A DNA stretch of 64,000 nt from Thalassomonas actiniarum (GCF_000948975.2 NZ_CP059735.1:5578603-5642602); one strand, 5' to 3'. Positions 19,493-28,462 are shown, counted from the first letter of the stretch. The notes: generated from the letters alone by a model not told the origin. Numbers and translations: made by a program.

Positions 19493-19945
19493 ATGAAGAA
19501 GTACATTTTCTTAAGCGCAGCTTTATTGTCAGCATGTTCTGTCACTTATGAAGCGCCACTTACAGTAGAGCCGGTCGTTAAAGCCAACCATAACCAATCG
19601 GTAAAAGATATCCTTAAAAATGCTAAAAGAACACTTTTAATGGATGGCTACCGGATCCAGACCTTTGATGATGAAGCCGGTATTATTTCCACCTCGTTAA
19701 AAAATAAAAAGCTTACGCCGCTGGAAGCCGATTGCGGACAAACCATGGGACTTGATTATCTCAAAGATAACCGCACCAAAACCGAACTGGCCCTGAACAT
19801 TATCGTGACGGAAAAAGAAGTTACCGTGAAATCCAACATCCACGGTGAATACAAACCCGGCAGAGTAGACCAGGACATCACCTTAACCTGTATTTCCAAA
19901 GGAGTAGTGGAGAATAAACTGCTTAAACAGTTAATCACAGGTTAA
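19493..19945 (+). CDS. Small outer-membrane lipoprotein
   Basis: 150 residues. The lipobox is LLSAC (Cys15). The mature part resembles small BamC/NlpB-type or DUF-type lipoproteins but no family is recognised with confidence. It has an Asp/Glu-rich centre and two further cysteines that could form a disulfide. It is convergent with the end of the tailocin core operon and marks the left boundary of that cluster. Confidence 0.7.
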   Translation: MKKYIFLSAALLSACSVTYEAPLTVEPVVKANHNQSVKDILKNAKRTLLMDGYRIQTFDDEAGIISTSLKNKKLTPLEADCGQTMGLDYLKDNRTKTELALNIIVTEKEVTVKSNIHGEYKPGRVDQDITLTCISKGVVENKLLKQLITG

Positions 19946-20058
19946 TTGATAACGGATAATGTTGCTATTGAAACTAGCCTTTTGCTAGCGGCAAGGACGC
20001 CATACCTTTTTTAGCAACCAGGCAAAGGAACTTGCCCAACGACAATAAGCCAGCAGCA

Positions 20059-21066
20059 TCATCCCTTAAGTTGCTGGCAAATCGCTTTAGTGACAAACCC
20101 TTTTTTATCAATCAGGTGCTCAACTTCCGCCACAAACCAGGCACCGTCAACCCCTTCCCTGACCTGACTGATACTCACAGTACCGCCGGCCCTGATATCA
20201 GGTTCACCAATTACCATAATTTCTATAGTTTTCGCCACCCGGCTGGCATGGTTTAACCGGGTTTGCGCCGCCCATTTGGCCGTAGTTTCATCGGCATAGG
20301 TATAACTTAAATCAAAGCAGGGAGAGCCGGAGCCCACTTCCACCATAGTGCGGGTGGCACTGATAAAGTCGTGATACCAGGCCCGGCACGACTGATAAGC
20401 AGGGTATTGGCTTTGCAGGGTGCGCCAGCTGAGCAAATCTTCAATATCCAGCGCCACTTCGGCTATCCCCTTACCGCTGAGGGTTTTACCTGTACCGCGC
20501 GGCATGAAAAAGATCACATTTTCCTGTACCTTGCAAACCGCATCATAATAACTTGCCAGCCGGGTCAATAGCTGGATATCGCTTTCACTTTGCTCTATTT
20601 GCGGCAACACTATGCTCTCAAGCTCAGGCGATATTTTTGCCTCAAGGCCATGGTTACCGGCGACCTTGGCAAACAAGTCTTTGAGCAGCAAAGGTTCCTG
20701 TGGTGTCGATAACCAGCTGAATTTCACCGGTGCCTTTAAACTTTTCGTCCACAGACGCTTATCACCATATAAGGTTAATTTGTCTCGTGGGCCATTAAGA
20801 GCAAACTCGCCAACATTATACTCACCAAAATCATGCAAGATCTCCTTTTCATCTTCTTCTTTGCCATAGCCCAGGGAAATACGCACTTTGTCTTCATCAC
20901 CGGGCAGCTGGATGCGGTGATCGATATGGTCGTCCACCACCAGTTCGCAGCTGTCGCTGACCAGGCCCATTTTCTGGTTTACCCGGACAGAGACCACACG
21001 CTCCATCAGTTTATTGCTGATGTCCTTGTTGTTGGCTTCGATATTAAATATTGGAAATTTTTTCAT
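20059..21066 (-). CDS. Tail hub protein, P2 gpD-like
   Basis: 335 residues of the phage late control D family, the gp27-like hub that joins the tail tube to the spike in contractile tails. It follows gpU and gpX in the order usual for P2-like tails and is the last gene of the core operon. Shorter than P2 gpD (387), but the hub domains appear complete (MERVVSVRVNQKMGL to the C-terminal beta part). Confidence 0.9.
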   Translation of the reverse strand: MKKFPIFNIEANNKDISNKLMERVVSVRVNQKMGLVSDSCELVVDDHIDHRIQLPGDEDKVRISLGYGKEEDEKEILHDFGEYNVGEFALNGPRDKLTLYGDKRLWTKSLKAPVKFSWLSTPQEPLLLKDLFAKVAGNHGLEAKISPELESIVLPQIEQSESDIQLLTRLASYYDAVCKVQENVIFFMPRGTGKTLSGKGIAEVALDIEDLLSWRTLQSQYPAYQSCRAWYHDFISATRTMVEVGSGSPCFDLSYTYADETTAKWAAQTRLNHASRVAKTIEIMVIGEPDIRAGGTVSISQVREGVDGAWFVAEVEHLIDKKGFVTKAICQQLKG

Positions 21067-21068
21067 GC

Positions 21069-21281
21069 TCAGTCCCAGATATTGATGGTATTTTCGGTTT
21101 TAACCACCGCCAGCTCAGGTAACACGATCGTGATATTTTCCGGATATATCACGCCAAGTTCCGCCAGACCCGGGTTAACGGCTAAGACTTGCTCTACCGC
21201 CCCCGACTGACGGCCATAATGCTTCCAGCAGATATAATCCAGCGAATCCCCCTGGCGGGTTTGATATTTAACACTTGCCAT
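21069..21281 (-). CDS. Tail protein X, LysM-like
   Basis: 70 residues of the P2 gpX family, a LysM-type domain (YQTRQGDSLDYICWKHYG ... VIYPENITIVLPE) that stabilises the tube-baseplate junction. Two bases before gpD, so translationally linked. Confidence 0.92.
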   Translation of the reverse strand: MASVKYQTRQGDSLDYICWKHYGRQSGAVEQVLAVNPGLAELGVIYPENITIVLPELAVVKTENTINIWD

Positions 21282-21293
21282 AATTCCCCCCTG

Positions 21294-21737
21294 CTACTCG
21301 ACTTTGAATTTGTATGCTTTTAATGACATGCTAAAGGTAATTTCTCTCGGGTTACCGTCGGCTAAAAACAAGGTACGTTCCTCATTGATAGCGCTGATAC
21401 ACCATTTACCTAATATTCGGCCAACCCCGCCAATGCCGCCGGATGCGGCTTCTACATAACAGAGTTGAAGCGGCTCACCTTTACTGGCCTGCTTACGCAT
21501 ATCATCAACCTGCTTTAAGCCATTGGGCGCCATTTGCGGATAAATAATCCCTTCAATATCCAGGGTACGCTCCCCCGGTCCGATATATTGCATTAACGGA
21601 CTATTCGTCTTTGTTGGCGCCTCATTGGGCTCCCAGCGATAGCTGGAAGCATAACTGAGCTTATGAAAGCTTGCGGCTTTCACCGCAAACTCAAATTCCC
21701 CCAACTTCATCATGTAGTTTTTATTGCTTGCCGCCAT
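21294..21737 (-). CDS. Tail protein, P2 gpU-like
   Basis: 147 residues; the MKLGEFEFAV start region and the DIEGIIYP and REITFSMSLKAY segments match the P2 gpU family. It acts in baseplate/tube assembly between tape measure and gpX. Two bases separate it from the tape-measure stop codon. Confidence 0.9.
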   Translation of the reverse strand: MAASNKNYMMKLGEFEFAVKAASFHKLSYASSYRWEPNEAPTKTNSPLMQYIGPGERTLDIEGIIYPQMAPNGLKQVDDMRKQASKGEPLQLCYVEAASGGIGGVGRILGKWCISAINEERTLFLADGNPREITFSMSLKAYKFKVE

Positions 21738-21739
21738 GA

Positions 21740-24460
21740 TCAGGCCACCTCATCCATATAACGTAAACGCACGCCACGCAGGGCTTCACGTTCTTTTTCT
21801 TCAAGTTGTTGTTTAATTTGCATGGCAAGTTTGTGCTCATCCATACCATCACTGGCGTTCACCGTGATTTCGGCATTGACCGTCACCGAAGCATTACCTG
21901 GCTGAGCGGTGCCTGCACCGGAGCTGACGGAGGCAACATTCGCCGCTTGCTGGTTTAATGCACTCACCTTGGCCGATGACAATCCCTGAGGAGCTGTGGT
22001 GCCAGCAGATAGTGCGGCGTCAGAAACTTGATTAGTTAAAATATTTCCTGCCGCCACACCAGGCTGGCTCTGAGGAGGTTGTGCCGGGACCTTTTCAGCG
22101 TCGTCATCACCAAACAGACCCGATACCAGGCCGCCGACAGAGCCGCCTATGCTTTCACCGCCAAATGCTCCCAGGGCGCCGCCGATCAGACCACCGATAG
22201 CGGTACCGAACACCGGGATGACGGAGCCCATGGCCGCGCCTGCGGCGGCTCCTGCCAGGGCTCCGCCCATCCCACCTGCAGCTGCCCCTACCTGCTTGGT
22301 TTTTTCACCGGTGCTGAGGCTGTCGTCGGATAAGGTGGTGGCAATATTGGCCGCTCCCATCAGTGCGGTTACCGGGGCCGCCACCCTTCCTAAGAGTTTT
22401 GATGCCGGACCTTTAAGCAGGGATTTAAACAGTCCCCCTTTGCCTTTACCGCCCAGCGCCTTGCCAAATGAGCCTAACTTGCCCTGTTTAGGGCCAGGTT
22501 TAGCTTTAGGTTTCGCTTTGGCTTTTTTCTTCGCCCCGTCGCCTTCATCATCAACATCCGTTAGCTGAGACGGTTTAAAGCCTTTTTTGCCCTTATGCTT
22601 TGCTTTGCCCTTTTTATTCTTGTTGCCTTTACCCTTGCCTTTGTTTTTACGCTGTTTTTTCTTCTCTTTTTCAGCTTCTACCTCAGCCATGGCTTCATCC
22701 TGCGACTCACCAAACAGGTTATCGTACAGACCGTCCATAGACTCAAAAATGTCGGCAGCACCGTCAAAGCCAAAGCCTTTTAATAAATCAGGGGCGGCAT
22801 CAAGTACGGAAGAAAGATCCCCCGACATCACCTCTTTAAAATTAACCTGTTCCAGGCCGGCGATACTTTGGTCAAAAATATCGGCCACGCCGCCCATATC
22901 GAGGGAGCGGAATAAATCTGAGCCGGCGCTGGCAATCGAGCTGATATCGCCGTTCATGATGCTGTTAACATCAAGCTTGTCAAAAGCCGCCTGGCCTTTC
23001 GCCAGCACATCTGCTGCTTCGTCTAAACCTAAGCTCTGTAATAATTCAGGGCCGGCATCGAGTAATGAGCTGAGATCGCCATCAAGAATGGCTTTAGGAT
23101 CAAGCTTTTTAAAACCTGCTGTGCCTTTGGCCAAGACATCGGCAGCATCGCCGTAGCCCAGTCCCTGCAAAATTTCCGGACCGGCATCAAACAATGAACT
23201 GAGATCACCGTCTAACATCGCCTTAGGATCAAGCTTTTTAAAGCCCTCGGCGCTGTTGGCTAAGATATCGGCTGCACCGTCGTAACCCAAGCCTTTTAGC
23301 AGCTCGGGGCCGGCATCAAACAGTGAGCTGATATCACCGGATAATATCGCCTGGGGATCGAGCTTTTTAAAACCGGCGGTGCCGTGAGCCAAAGCTTCAG
23401 CCGCGCCGTCATAACCTAAGCCTTTTAACAGCTCGGGCCCGGCATCTACCAGGGAATTGAGATCGCCATTTAAGATCGCTTTGGGATCGAGTTTTTTCAG
23501 TCCCGCCGCATGACCGGCCAATACTTCGGCTGCATCGTCAAAACCAAGCCCCTGCAATAACTCGGGACCGGCATCAAACAAGGAGTTGATGTCGCCATTT
23601 AAGATTGCTTTGGGATCGAGCTTTTTAAAGCCCGCGGTGCCCTTAACCAGGGCGGCTGCCGCGTCATCGTAACCTAAGCTCTGTAACAGTTCAGGACCGG
23701 CATCAAGTAAGGAGTTAAGATCGCCTTCGACAATAGCTTTAGGATCAAGCTTTTTAAAACCGGCAGTGCCTTTGACTAAGGCCTGCGCCGCACTGTCATA
23801 ACCCAAACCTTTTAGCAGCTCGGGACCGGCATCAAGCAGGGAAGTGAGATCCCCTTCAAGTACGCCTTTGACATTGAGCTTGTCAATAACCGCCTTGCCC
23901 TGTTCAAAGGTTTTCGCGGCATCGTTAAGCTCGAATGAGCGCAACAGCTCAGGCGCAGCGACACTCAATGAGCTTAAATCGCCATCGAGTACGCCGTTAA
24001 TATCAAGCTTGGCAATACCGGACTGGGCTTTTTCCACCACATCGGCGGCGTCATCAAGTTTAAAAGCCCGGAGAAATTGCGGCGCAACGCCGGTAATTTT
24101 CGTCAGATCTTCCGCCATCAGGTTTTGAAAATCTAATTTCGCCAGGCCATCCATCGCCTTGACCAACTCCGGCGACTTTGTTTTAAAACCCAGTTGCGTC
24201 AATTGCTTAACAACTGAGCCCAGGCTCTCGCCCAGATCCGGCATCTCTTGCCCGGCCGCGGCTGCTTGTGCTTGCTCAGCCGCTAATTGTGTTTTTACCT
24301 GCTTATTAACCGAAACCTGCTGTTGTGCCGCTTTTTTTTGTCTTGATTGGTTTTGTTTTGATTGCTTTTGTGCAAGCTGCCTTTGTTTTGCTTGCGCTTG
24401 TTTTGAAGATTTTTGCGAAGTCGCAAGGTTCTTTTCACCTTTGTTTTTCTTGAGTGGCAT
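21740..24460 (-). CDS. Tape-measure protein with eleven 43-residue repeats
   Basis: 906 residues from the ATG at 24460 (MPLKKNKGEK, TTGGA upstream); an alternative upstream start at 24541 lies inside a hairpin and is less likely. Layout: Lys/Gln-rich coiled N-terminus (1-70); eleven tandem 43-residue repeats (about 110-582) with core KLDPKAIL-GDL-SLLDAGPELL; a Lys-rich linker; Gly/Ala-rich hydrophobic segments (about 710-800); a mixed C-terminus. Position between the tail chaperone and gpU, size, and hydrophobic C-terminal part identify it as the ruler of tail length. At 1.5 angstrom per residue it would set a tail of about 135 nm. Such regular internal repeats are unusual. Confidence 0.9.
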   Translation of the reverse strand: MPLKKNKGEKNLATSQKSSKQAQAKQRQLAQKQSKQNQSRQKKAAQQQVSVNKQVKTQLAAEQAQAAAAGQEMPDLGESLGSVVKQLTQLGFKTKSPELVKAMDGLAKLDFQNLMAEDLTKITGVAPQFLRAFKLDDAADVVEKAQSGIAKLDINGVLDGDLSSLSVAAPELLRSFELNDAAKTFEQGKAVIDKLNVKGVLEGDLTSLLDAGPELLKGLGYDSAAQALVKGTAGFKKLDPKAIVEGDLNSLLDAGPELLQSLGYDDAAAALVKGTAGFKKLDPKAILNGDINSLFDAGPELLQGLGFDDAAEVLAGHAAGLKKLDPKAILNGDLNSLVDAGPELLKGLGYDGAAEALAHGTAGFKKLDPQAILSGDISSLFDAGPELLKGLGYDGAADILANSAEGFKKLDPKAMLDGDLSSLFDAGPEILQGLGYGDAADVLAKGTAGFKKLDPKAILDGDLSSLLDAGPELLQSLGLDEAADVLAKGQAAFDKLDVNSIMNGDISSIASAGSDLFRSLDMGGVADIFDQSIAGLEQVNFKEVMSGDLSSVLDAAPDLLKGFGFDGAADIFESMDGLYDNLFGESQDEAMAEVEAEKEKKKQRKNKGKGKGNKNKKGKAKHKGKKGFKPSQLTDVDDEGDGAKKKAKAKPKAKPGPKQGKLGSFGKALGGKGKGGLFKSLLKGPASKLLGRVAAPVTALMGAANIATTLSDDSLSTGEKTKQVGAAAGGMGGALAGAAAGAAMGSVIPVFGTAIGGLIGGALGAFGGESIGGSVGGLVSGLFGDDDAEKVPAQPPQSQPGVAAGNILTNQVSDAALSAGTTAPQGLSSAKVSALNQQAANVASVSSGAGTAQPGNASVTVNAEITVNASDGMDEHKLAMQIKQQLEEKEREALRGVRLRYMDEVA

Positions 24461-24532
24461 AACGTAATCCAAAGAATGCAAAGAAAAATAAGGAAACGAG
24501 AGGCTTCCCGGCTTGAATAAATATCCCTTTGC

Positions 24533-24566
24533 TAATAGCAAGCACGCATGAGCGGGCTTGCTATTA
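24533..24566 (-). other. 11-bp stem hairpin in the tape-measure leader
   Basis: TAATAGCAAGC pairs perfectly with GCTTGCTATTA around a 12-base loop. It lies 70-100 bases upstream of the tape-measure start at 24460 and may limit its expression. Confidence 0.5.
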
Positions 24567-24626
24567 ACAAAGGCATTATTACGAGGTGATAGTTAGGTGA
24601 TTAATTGCAGCGTTAACCTGGACAAA

Positions 24627-24743
24627 TAAAAAGAGCAGACCCTATCCCGCAGGATAAACATCTCCATATGTAAAGCCGCTCTTGGGCATCCATGATTTTT
24701 TATCTGCAGCAAAGGGGAACCATCTCCGTGTCACCCTTTGCTG
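24627..24743 (-). other. Two structured elements between chaperone and tape measure
   Basis: First (24707-24743): a 10-bp stem CAGCAAAGGG/CCCTTTGCTG. Second (24627-24683): AAGAGC/GCTCTT closing a large loop, followed on the minus strand by TTTTTATTT, so it looks like an intrinsic terminator. Both are preceded by GGATGC and both loops contain GGAGATG. The 342-bp gap between chaperone and tape measure (24461-24802) holds no gene. Confidence 0.45.
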
Positions 24744-24802
24744 TTGTGCATCCCTGCTTAAAGATAAGGAAAGCTAAATGCCTCCCGCGCTTGTTAAAAC
24801 GC

Positions 24803-25188
24803 TCAGGATTCCGTTTCCTGCTTATAACTCAGAGCAGCCTCAAACCAGTCGGTTAAGTCCTGCTCTGTTAGGGCCGTCAATTCCTGCATGCCCCACCCGG
24901 TATACTTAGCTAAGGCAATAACCATAGCTTTTAAGCGCTGGGGCGGGATGCGAGAAAAAGTTGCAATTTTTCCCTTAACTGCACGAAATCACTCCAGTCT
25001 AACTCTTCGATAACATCGGGAGAGACTTCACATAAATGCGAGAAGTAGTGAATTTCACTTTCCGATTCATGCAGGTCGTTACGGTCAATCATCAGACGGT
25101 CACGTACCTTAGGTCGACGCATTGAAAGATTCGTATATTCATGGCCATCTATTTTAATGGGGAAGGCTAACTTGATATGTTCTTTCAT
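24803..25188 (-). CDS. Tail assembly chaperone, extended product by -1 frameshift
   Basis: Slipping -1 on CTTTTTC at 24954-24960 joins the chaperone to a second open frame without stop until 24803. The added part begins SRIPPQRLKAMVIALAKYTG and continues with well-formed protein sequence ending ALSYKQETES, about 127 residues in total. The conserved dual-frame tail chaperone of P2 (E/E') and lambda (G/GT) has this layout. The slippery site is not a perfect X-XXY-YYZ heptamer, but Phe-tRNA re-pairing on T TTT is possible. Confidence 0.65.
24931..25188 (-). CDS. Tail assembly chaperone, short product
   Basis: 85 residues of the gpE/TAC_7-type tail assembly chaperone class, located exactly between tube and tape measure as in other long-tailed phages. 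It should bind the tape-measure protein during tail assembly. The frame ends shortly after a T5 run (24955-24959 on the plus numbering), where a -1 shift would extend it; see the extended product. Confidence 0.85.
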   Translation of the reverse strand: MKEHIKLAFPIKIDGHEYTNLSMRRPKVRDRLMIDRNDLHESESEIHYFSHLCEVSPDVIEELDWSDFVQLREKLQLFLASRPSA

Positions 25189-25194
25189 TGTCTA

Positions 25195-25704
25195 TTACTC
25201 TCCTAGAGCGGCACGTAGTTTAGTCATTTGGTCGACACCGTTAATCACACGGGTATCGTTATAAAGATCAATCTCGTAGATAGATTCACCGTTGATCTCT
25301 AACTTGTATTTCTGTACGGCATATTGCATCGACAGCTTAGCTTCTTCGCCGTCTTTCCAGTTGCCCATATCCATTTCTTTGAAGAAACCTTCCAGGGTTA
25401 CTACCACCGGTTCAGGATCTTTACCTTGTGCCTGGATAGCACCACGGGCCGTCATGGTAGTGGTTTTGCCACCCCAGCCGCCCATCAGCTTCATCACATC
25501 TGTGTTGTATTCCAGTAAGGAAATAGAACCTTCGAGTTTTTCTAACTGGCCGACATCAAGTTCGATCGGCGCCTGGAAACCGGAAGTTACTTCACGGGTT
25601 TTGACCGTTACTTTAGGTAAAGTGATTTCATCGGCAATGCCCAGGTAACCTTTACCGTCAACGAACAGTTTGAATTTTTTTAAGATTTTAGGAGAAATAG
25701 CCAT
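25195..25704 (-). CDS. Tail tube protein, P2 FII-like
   Basis: 169 residues (P2 FII is 172). Begins MAISPKILKKFKLFVDGKGY, typical of the family that forms the inner tube of contractile tails. The start overlaps the sheath stop by one base (TAATG), giving coupled translation for the two most abundant tail proteins. Confidence 0.94.
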   Translation of the reverse strand: MAISPKILKKFKLFVDGKGYLGIADEITLPKVTVKTREVTSGFQAPIELDVGQLEKLEGSISLLEYNTDVMKLMGGWGGKTTTMTARGAIQAQGKDPEPVVVTLEGFFKEMDMGNWKDGEEAKLSMQYAVQKYKLEINGESIYEIDLYNDTRVINGVDQMTKLRAALGE

Positions 25705-26900
25705 TATACAAGCTCCTCTAAGTAGTCATTAGTTAAGATGCTGCGGAATACGATGTGCTCGGCAGGCGTTGGCGGGGTGAAATCAAAGTTGAAGTAGATT
25801 TTACCGGCCTGGATGCTTTCTTTACTGTTCAGGTCTTCATCCGCCCAGATTGAACCGCCTAAGATAGCGCCCTGTGCTTTTAAGTTATCCAGGAAGGATT
25901 GCACACCGTTAGTGACATCTTCGATATAAGTTTTGGTGATGTTGCGATCCACAGCCCACATGTGAGCACGCAATAATGAGTCATTGATCATATCTGCGGT
26001 ACGAACCACAGATAAAAACGCCCATTTTTCTTCGCTAGTGGCGGTACGGTTGCCCCATAAACGGAAACCATCCTTGCGGATAATCGTGGCGACGTGGTTT
26101 TTGTTTAGCAGATCGGCACGAGAGGCAGGGTCGCCTAACTGGAAATCAATGGAACGGGCCGTACCAACGATACCATTCATAATTTGGTTGCTCGGGCTCC
26201 ACCAGAAGCCACGTTCGTTATCTGATTTGGCGATCATACCGGCAACACGGGCACTGGCCGGCTCGACTACGCTCTCACCATCTTTAAAGACCTTAACGTG
26301 TGGATCAACAATAAAGATACGCTTTGAACCAAGCTCTGTTTTATAAGCCACTGCAGCATCATGTGTGTCATTTGGGCCGTCGGCAATAACCACAGCGCGC
26401 AAACGTTGGGCAATACCATTTAAACCATCAACAACAGGGTTTTTGGCATCATTAGGACGCTGATGAGTAAAGCCCGGCGCAACTAAGATACGCGGAGTAA
26501 CACCTAATACCGCTTCTGCACCTAAAAATGCATGAATGCCTTCATATTCCGCAGACAGGTCTGAACCTAACACGTTAGGCATCGTTGCTATCGCATCAAG
26601 TTTCCCTTGACCATCAGGTACTTCTTCCACACGGATAACAACCACAACAGCACCAACCTGATCGAAAATACCATCAAGCGCCGCCGGTAAGGTGCCTTCT
26701 TCTTTATCCTTATCTGCAACTAATGCCGCAGCTTCGCTTCTTTTACCGGCAATCAATACCGGTTTATTTAACGGAAACTTTTCAGCATCGGCTCCCGGTG
26801 CAGTACCGATAAGACCAATAACCGAACTTGTTACTGTTTTAATTGGACGTGTCCCTTGATCGAGTTCGATCACTTCTACACCGTGTTGTAAACCTGACAT
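25704..26900 (-). CDS. Contractile tail sheath protein, P2 FI-like
   Basis: 398 residues (P2 FI is 396). Begins with the conserved HGVEVIEL region and contains AVVVIRV and the sheath core (LVAPGFTHQ). It forms the outer sheath that contracts and drives the tube into the target. Coupled to the tube gene. Two hairpins, one an intrinsic terminator, lie just upstream. Confidence 0.95.
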   Translation of the reverse strand: MSGLQHGVEVIELDQGTRPIKTVTSSVIGLIGTAPGADAEKFPLNKPVLIAGKRSEAAALVADKDKEEGTLPAALDGIFDQVGAVVVVIRVEEVPDGQGKLDAIATMPNVLGSDLSAEYEGIHAFLGAEAVLGVTPRILVAPGFTHQRPNDAKNPVVDGLNGIAQRLRAVVIADGPNDTHDAAVAYKTELGSKRIFIVDPHVKVFKDGESVVEPASARVAGMIAKSDNERGFWWSPSNQIMNGIVGTARSIDFQLGDPASRADLLNKNHVATIIRKDGFRLWGNRTATSEEKWAFLSVVRTADMINDSLLRAHMWAVDRNITKTYIEDVTNGVQSFLDNLKAQGAILGGSIWADEDLNSKESIQAGKIYFNFDFTPPTPAEHIVFRSILTNDYLEELV

Positions 26901-26987
26901 ATGTTTCTCCTTTGAAAGTTGTCAGTAAAAAAACTATGCCAAATACCCGATAAGCAAACTTATCGGGTTATCAAGCAAAGCAAACGT

Positions 26988-27011
26988 AAAAAGCCGGGAG
27001 AAACCCGGCTT
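26988..27011 (-). terminator. Intrinsic terminator between gp25 and sheath genes
   Basis: 8-bp stem AAGCCGGG/CCCGGCTT with T5 on the minus strand. A second perfect hairpin (ACCCGATAAG/CTTATCGGGT, 26945-26968) follows toward the sheath gene. Read-through here, or a separate A/T-rich promoter in 27020-27085, is needed to express sheath and tube. Confidence 0.75.
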
Positions 27012-27086
27012 AAATAAATGAATTAACTGATTTCAGTTAATATAAAATGATGATTAAGTATTGAATCTATTGCGATTAATAAAGCT

Positions 27087-27422
27087 TTAAACCACCAACC
27101 CCTCAAGTTTTACCGGCTCACCGTTAAGTAAATAACGGCCGATAATATCAAGGCCAAGCTTGCCGCTTTCCACCTTAGACACTGAGACACTTTCCAGCTC
27201 GAATCTCGGCTCCCATAGAGCCAGAGCCTGGGATATATCCATAGTGACATCCCCCACCAAAGAAGAGGAATAGGGACGGTCAACTAAATCAAACAGGCCG
27301 CAACCATAATCGCGGCGCATTACCCGACTGCCCTTAGGCGTGGTCAAAATATCAACAATACTTTGTTTTAAATGAGCTAAGCCTGAAAGGCTGCGCCCGG
27401 TTTGTGCGTTCATGCCGAGCAT
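27087..27422 (-). CDS. Baseplate wedge protein, gp25/P2 gpW-like
   Basis: 111 residues with the gp25-like lysozyme-fold signature (SIVDILTTPKGSRVMRRDYGCGL). It connects sheath and baseplate and initiates sheath polymerisation. AGGAGG eight bases upstream supports the start. It is present once, unlike the four J/I pairs it must meet. Confidence 0.93.
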   Translation of the reverse strand: MLGMNAQTGRSLSGLAHLKQSIVDILTTPKGSRVMRRDYGCGLFDLVDRPYSSSLVGDVTMDISQALALWEPRFELESVSVSKVESGKLGLDIIGRYLLNGEPVKLEGLVV

Positions 27423-27453
27423 AAATTAAACCTCCTGCTGTTTTTCTTTAACA

Positions 27454-27753
27454 TCACCCACCTGCGGTAAAGGTAGCAAATCCCTGGGCCATTTTTGCAC
27501 CACAGCCACAGGTATCTCCGAGTCGGGCAACGGCTTTACCACCGATACTAAAGCTTCCGGAACCTGCAGCTATGGTGATTTTTTCATGTTTGACCTTAGG
27601 ATCTGTGCTTAACACATGGGTGCTGATTTCATCACCGAGACGCAATGGCGCAATACCGCCTATGGTAAAGTTACCCACAGTTGCGGTGCCGGCTCCCGGA
27701 AGAAATAACGCATGAACATCGGTGATATGACCGTTAAGTGATACCTGTGGCAT
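27454..27753 (-). CDS. PAAR-repeat spike tip protein
   Basis: 99 residues of the PAAR fold, a cone that caps the trimeric spike and binds zinc through His/Cys (candidate ligands in VKHEK and DTCGCGAK). It would sharpen the gpV spike encoded just upstream, whose C-terminus lacks its own metal-binding tip. Confidence 0.85.
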   Translation of the reverse strand: MPQVSLNGHITDVHALFLPGAGTATVGNFTIGGIAPLRLGDEISTHVLSTDPKVKHEKITIAAGSGSFSIGGKAVARLGDTCGCGAKMAQGFATFTAGG

Positions 27754-27790
27754 CTTGCCTCCCCTTTATAAACGCTGCTGTGTCAGGCGA

Positions 27791-28462
27791 CTATTCCTGA
27801 GCACTGATATGGCTGGCATTAAGCTTCATATTGCCGCCCGCTTCCAAGGTCATATTGCCGCCCGCTTTAACACTGACGTCTTTACCGGCATCCAGGCTGA
27901 TATTTTCGCTGGCGCTAACATTGACGGACTTGGCGGTAAGTTCAATATTTTCCGTAGCCGTCACCTTGGCGTTTGCTTCGGTGACTACGGTAATGTCCGC
28001 GGCGGTATTGATATTTAAGGTACCGGCAGAAACAATATCTAAGGTGGCATTCTCCCCTTTGATATCGATAAAATATCTATGGGTTTTGCGGTTATATTCC
28101 ACCACAGTGCCGTCTAGGTATTGCATCCGCTCTATGTCCTGGCGCTCCTCGGCCGGGATATCGGAAACCAGCTCTTGCTGCTGTTGCTGATAAACAGCCC
28201 CGAGCACCACAGCCTGGGCAATATCGCCGCAAGGGGCCAGCACTAATACCTGTTCATCAATTTCCGGTGCCTGCCAATTAAGGTTGTTGCTGGCCCTGGC
28301 GGTTAACCAGGGCAGCCAGCTTGTCAGCCAGTCTCCAATTGTTACCTTAACCCGGGCGGTTTGGTAGTCCACCTCGGCTATGGTGCCGACACTGATCAGC
28401 TTGGCTAACCTGTGAGGTACATCGGCATTGCCGATCTCGGCAAAGACCTGGTTTAAGTTCAT
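27791..28462 (-). CDS. Baseplate spike protein, P2 gpV-like
   Basis: 223 residues from ATG 28462 (MNLNQVFAEIG, GGGAGAG upstream). OB-fold domain (about 20-110), then a triple-stranded beta-helix region with repeating octapeptide-like units (SVNVSASENISLDAGK, VKAGGNMTLEAGG). It pierces the target envelope. The HxH iron-binding tip of P2 gpV is absent, which fits the adjacent separate PAAR gene. Confidence 0.92.
   Translation of the reverse strand: MNLNQVFAEIGNADVPHRLAKLISVGTIAEVDYQTARVKVTIGDWLTSWLPWLTARASNNLNWQAPEIDEQVLVLAPCGDIAQAVVLGAVYQQQQQELVSDIPAEERQDIERMQYLDGTVVEYNRKTHRYFIDIKGENATLDIVSAGTLNINTAADITVVTEANAKVTATENIELTAKSVNVSASENISLDAGKDVSVKAGGNMTLEAGGNMKLNASHISAQE

Noticed and set aside
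22079-24467. Long plus-strand frames opposite the tape measure
   Set aside because: Shadows caused by the repeated, biased codon use of the tape-measure gene.
24627-24743. CsrB-like sRNA or a known riboswitch
   Set aside because: Only a few GGA-containing loops and no match to a riboswitch consensus I know; kept only as a structured leader.
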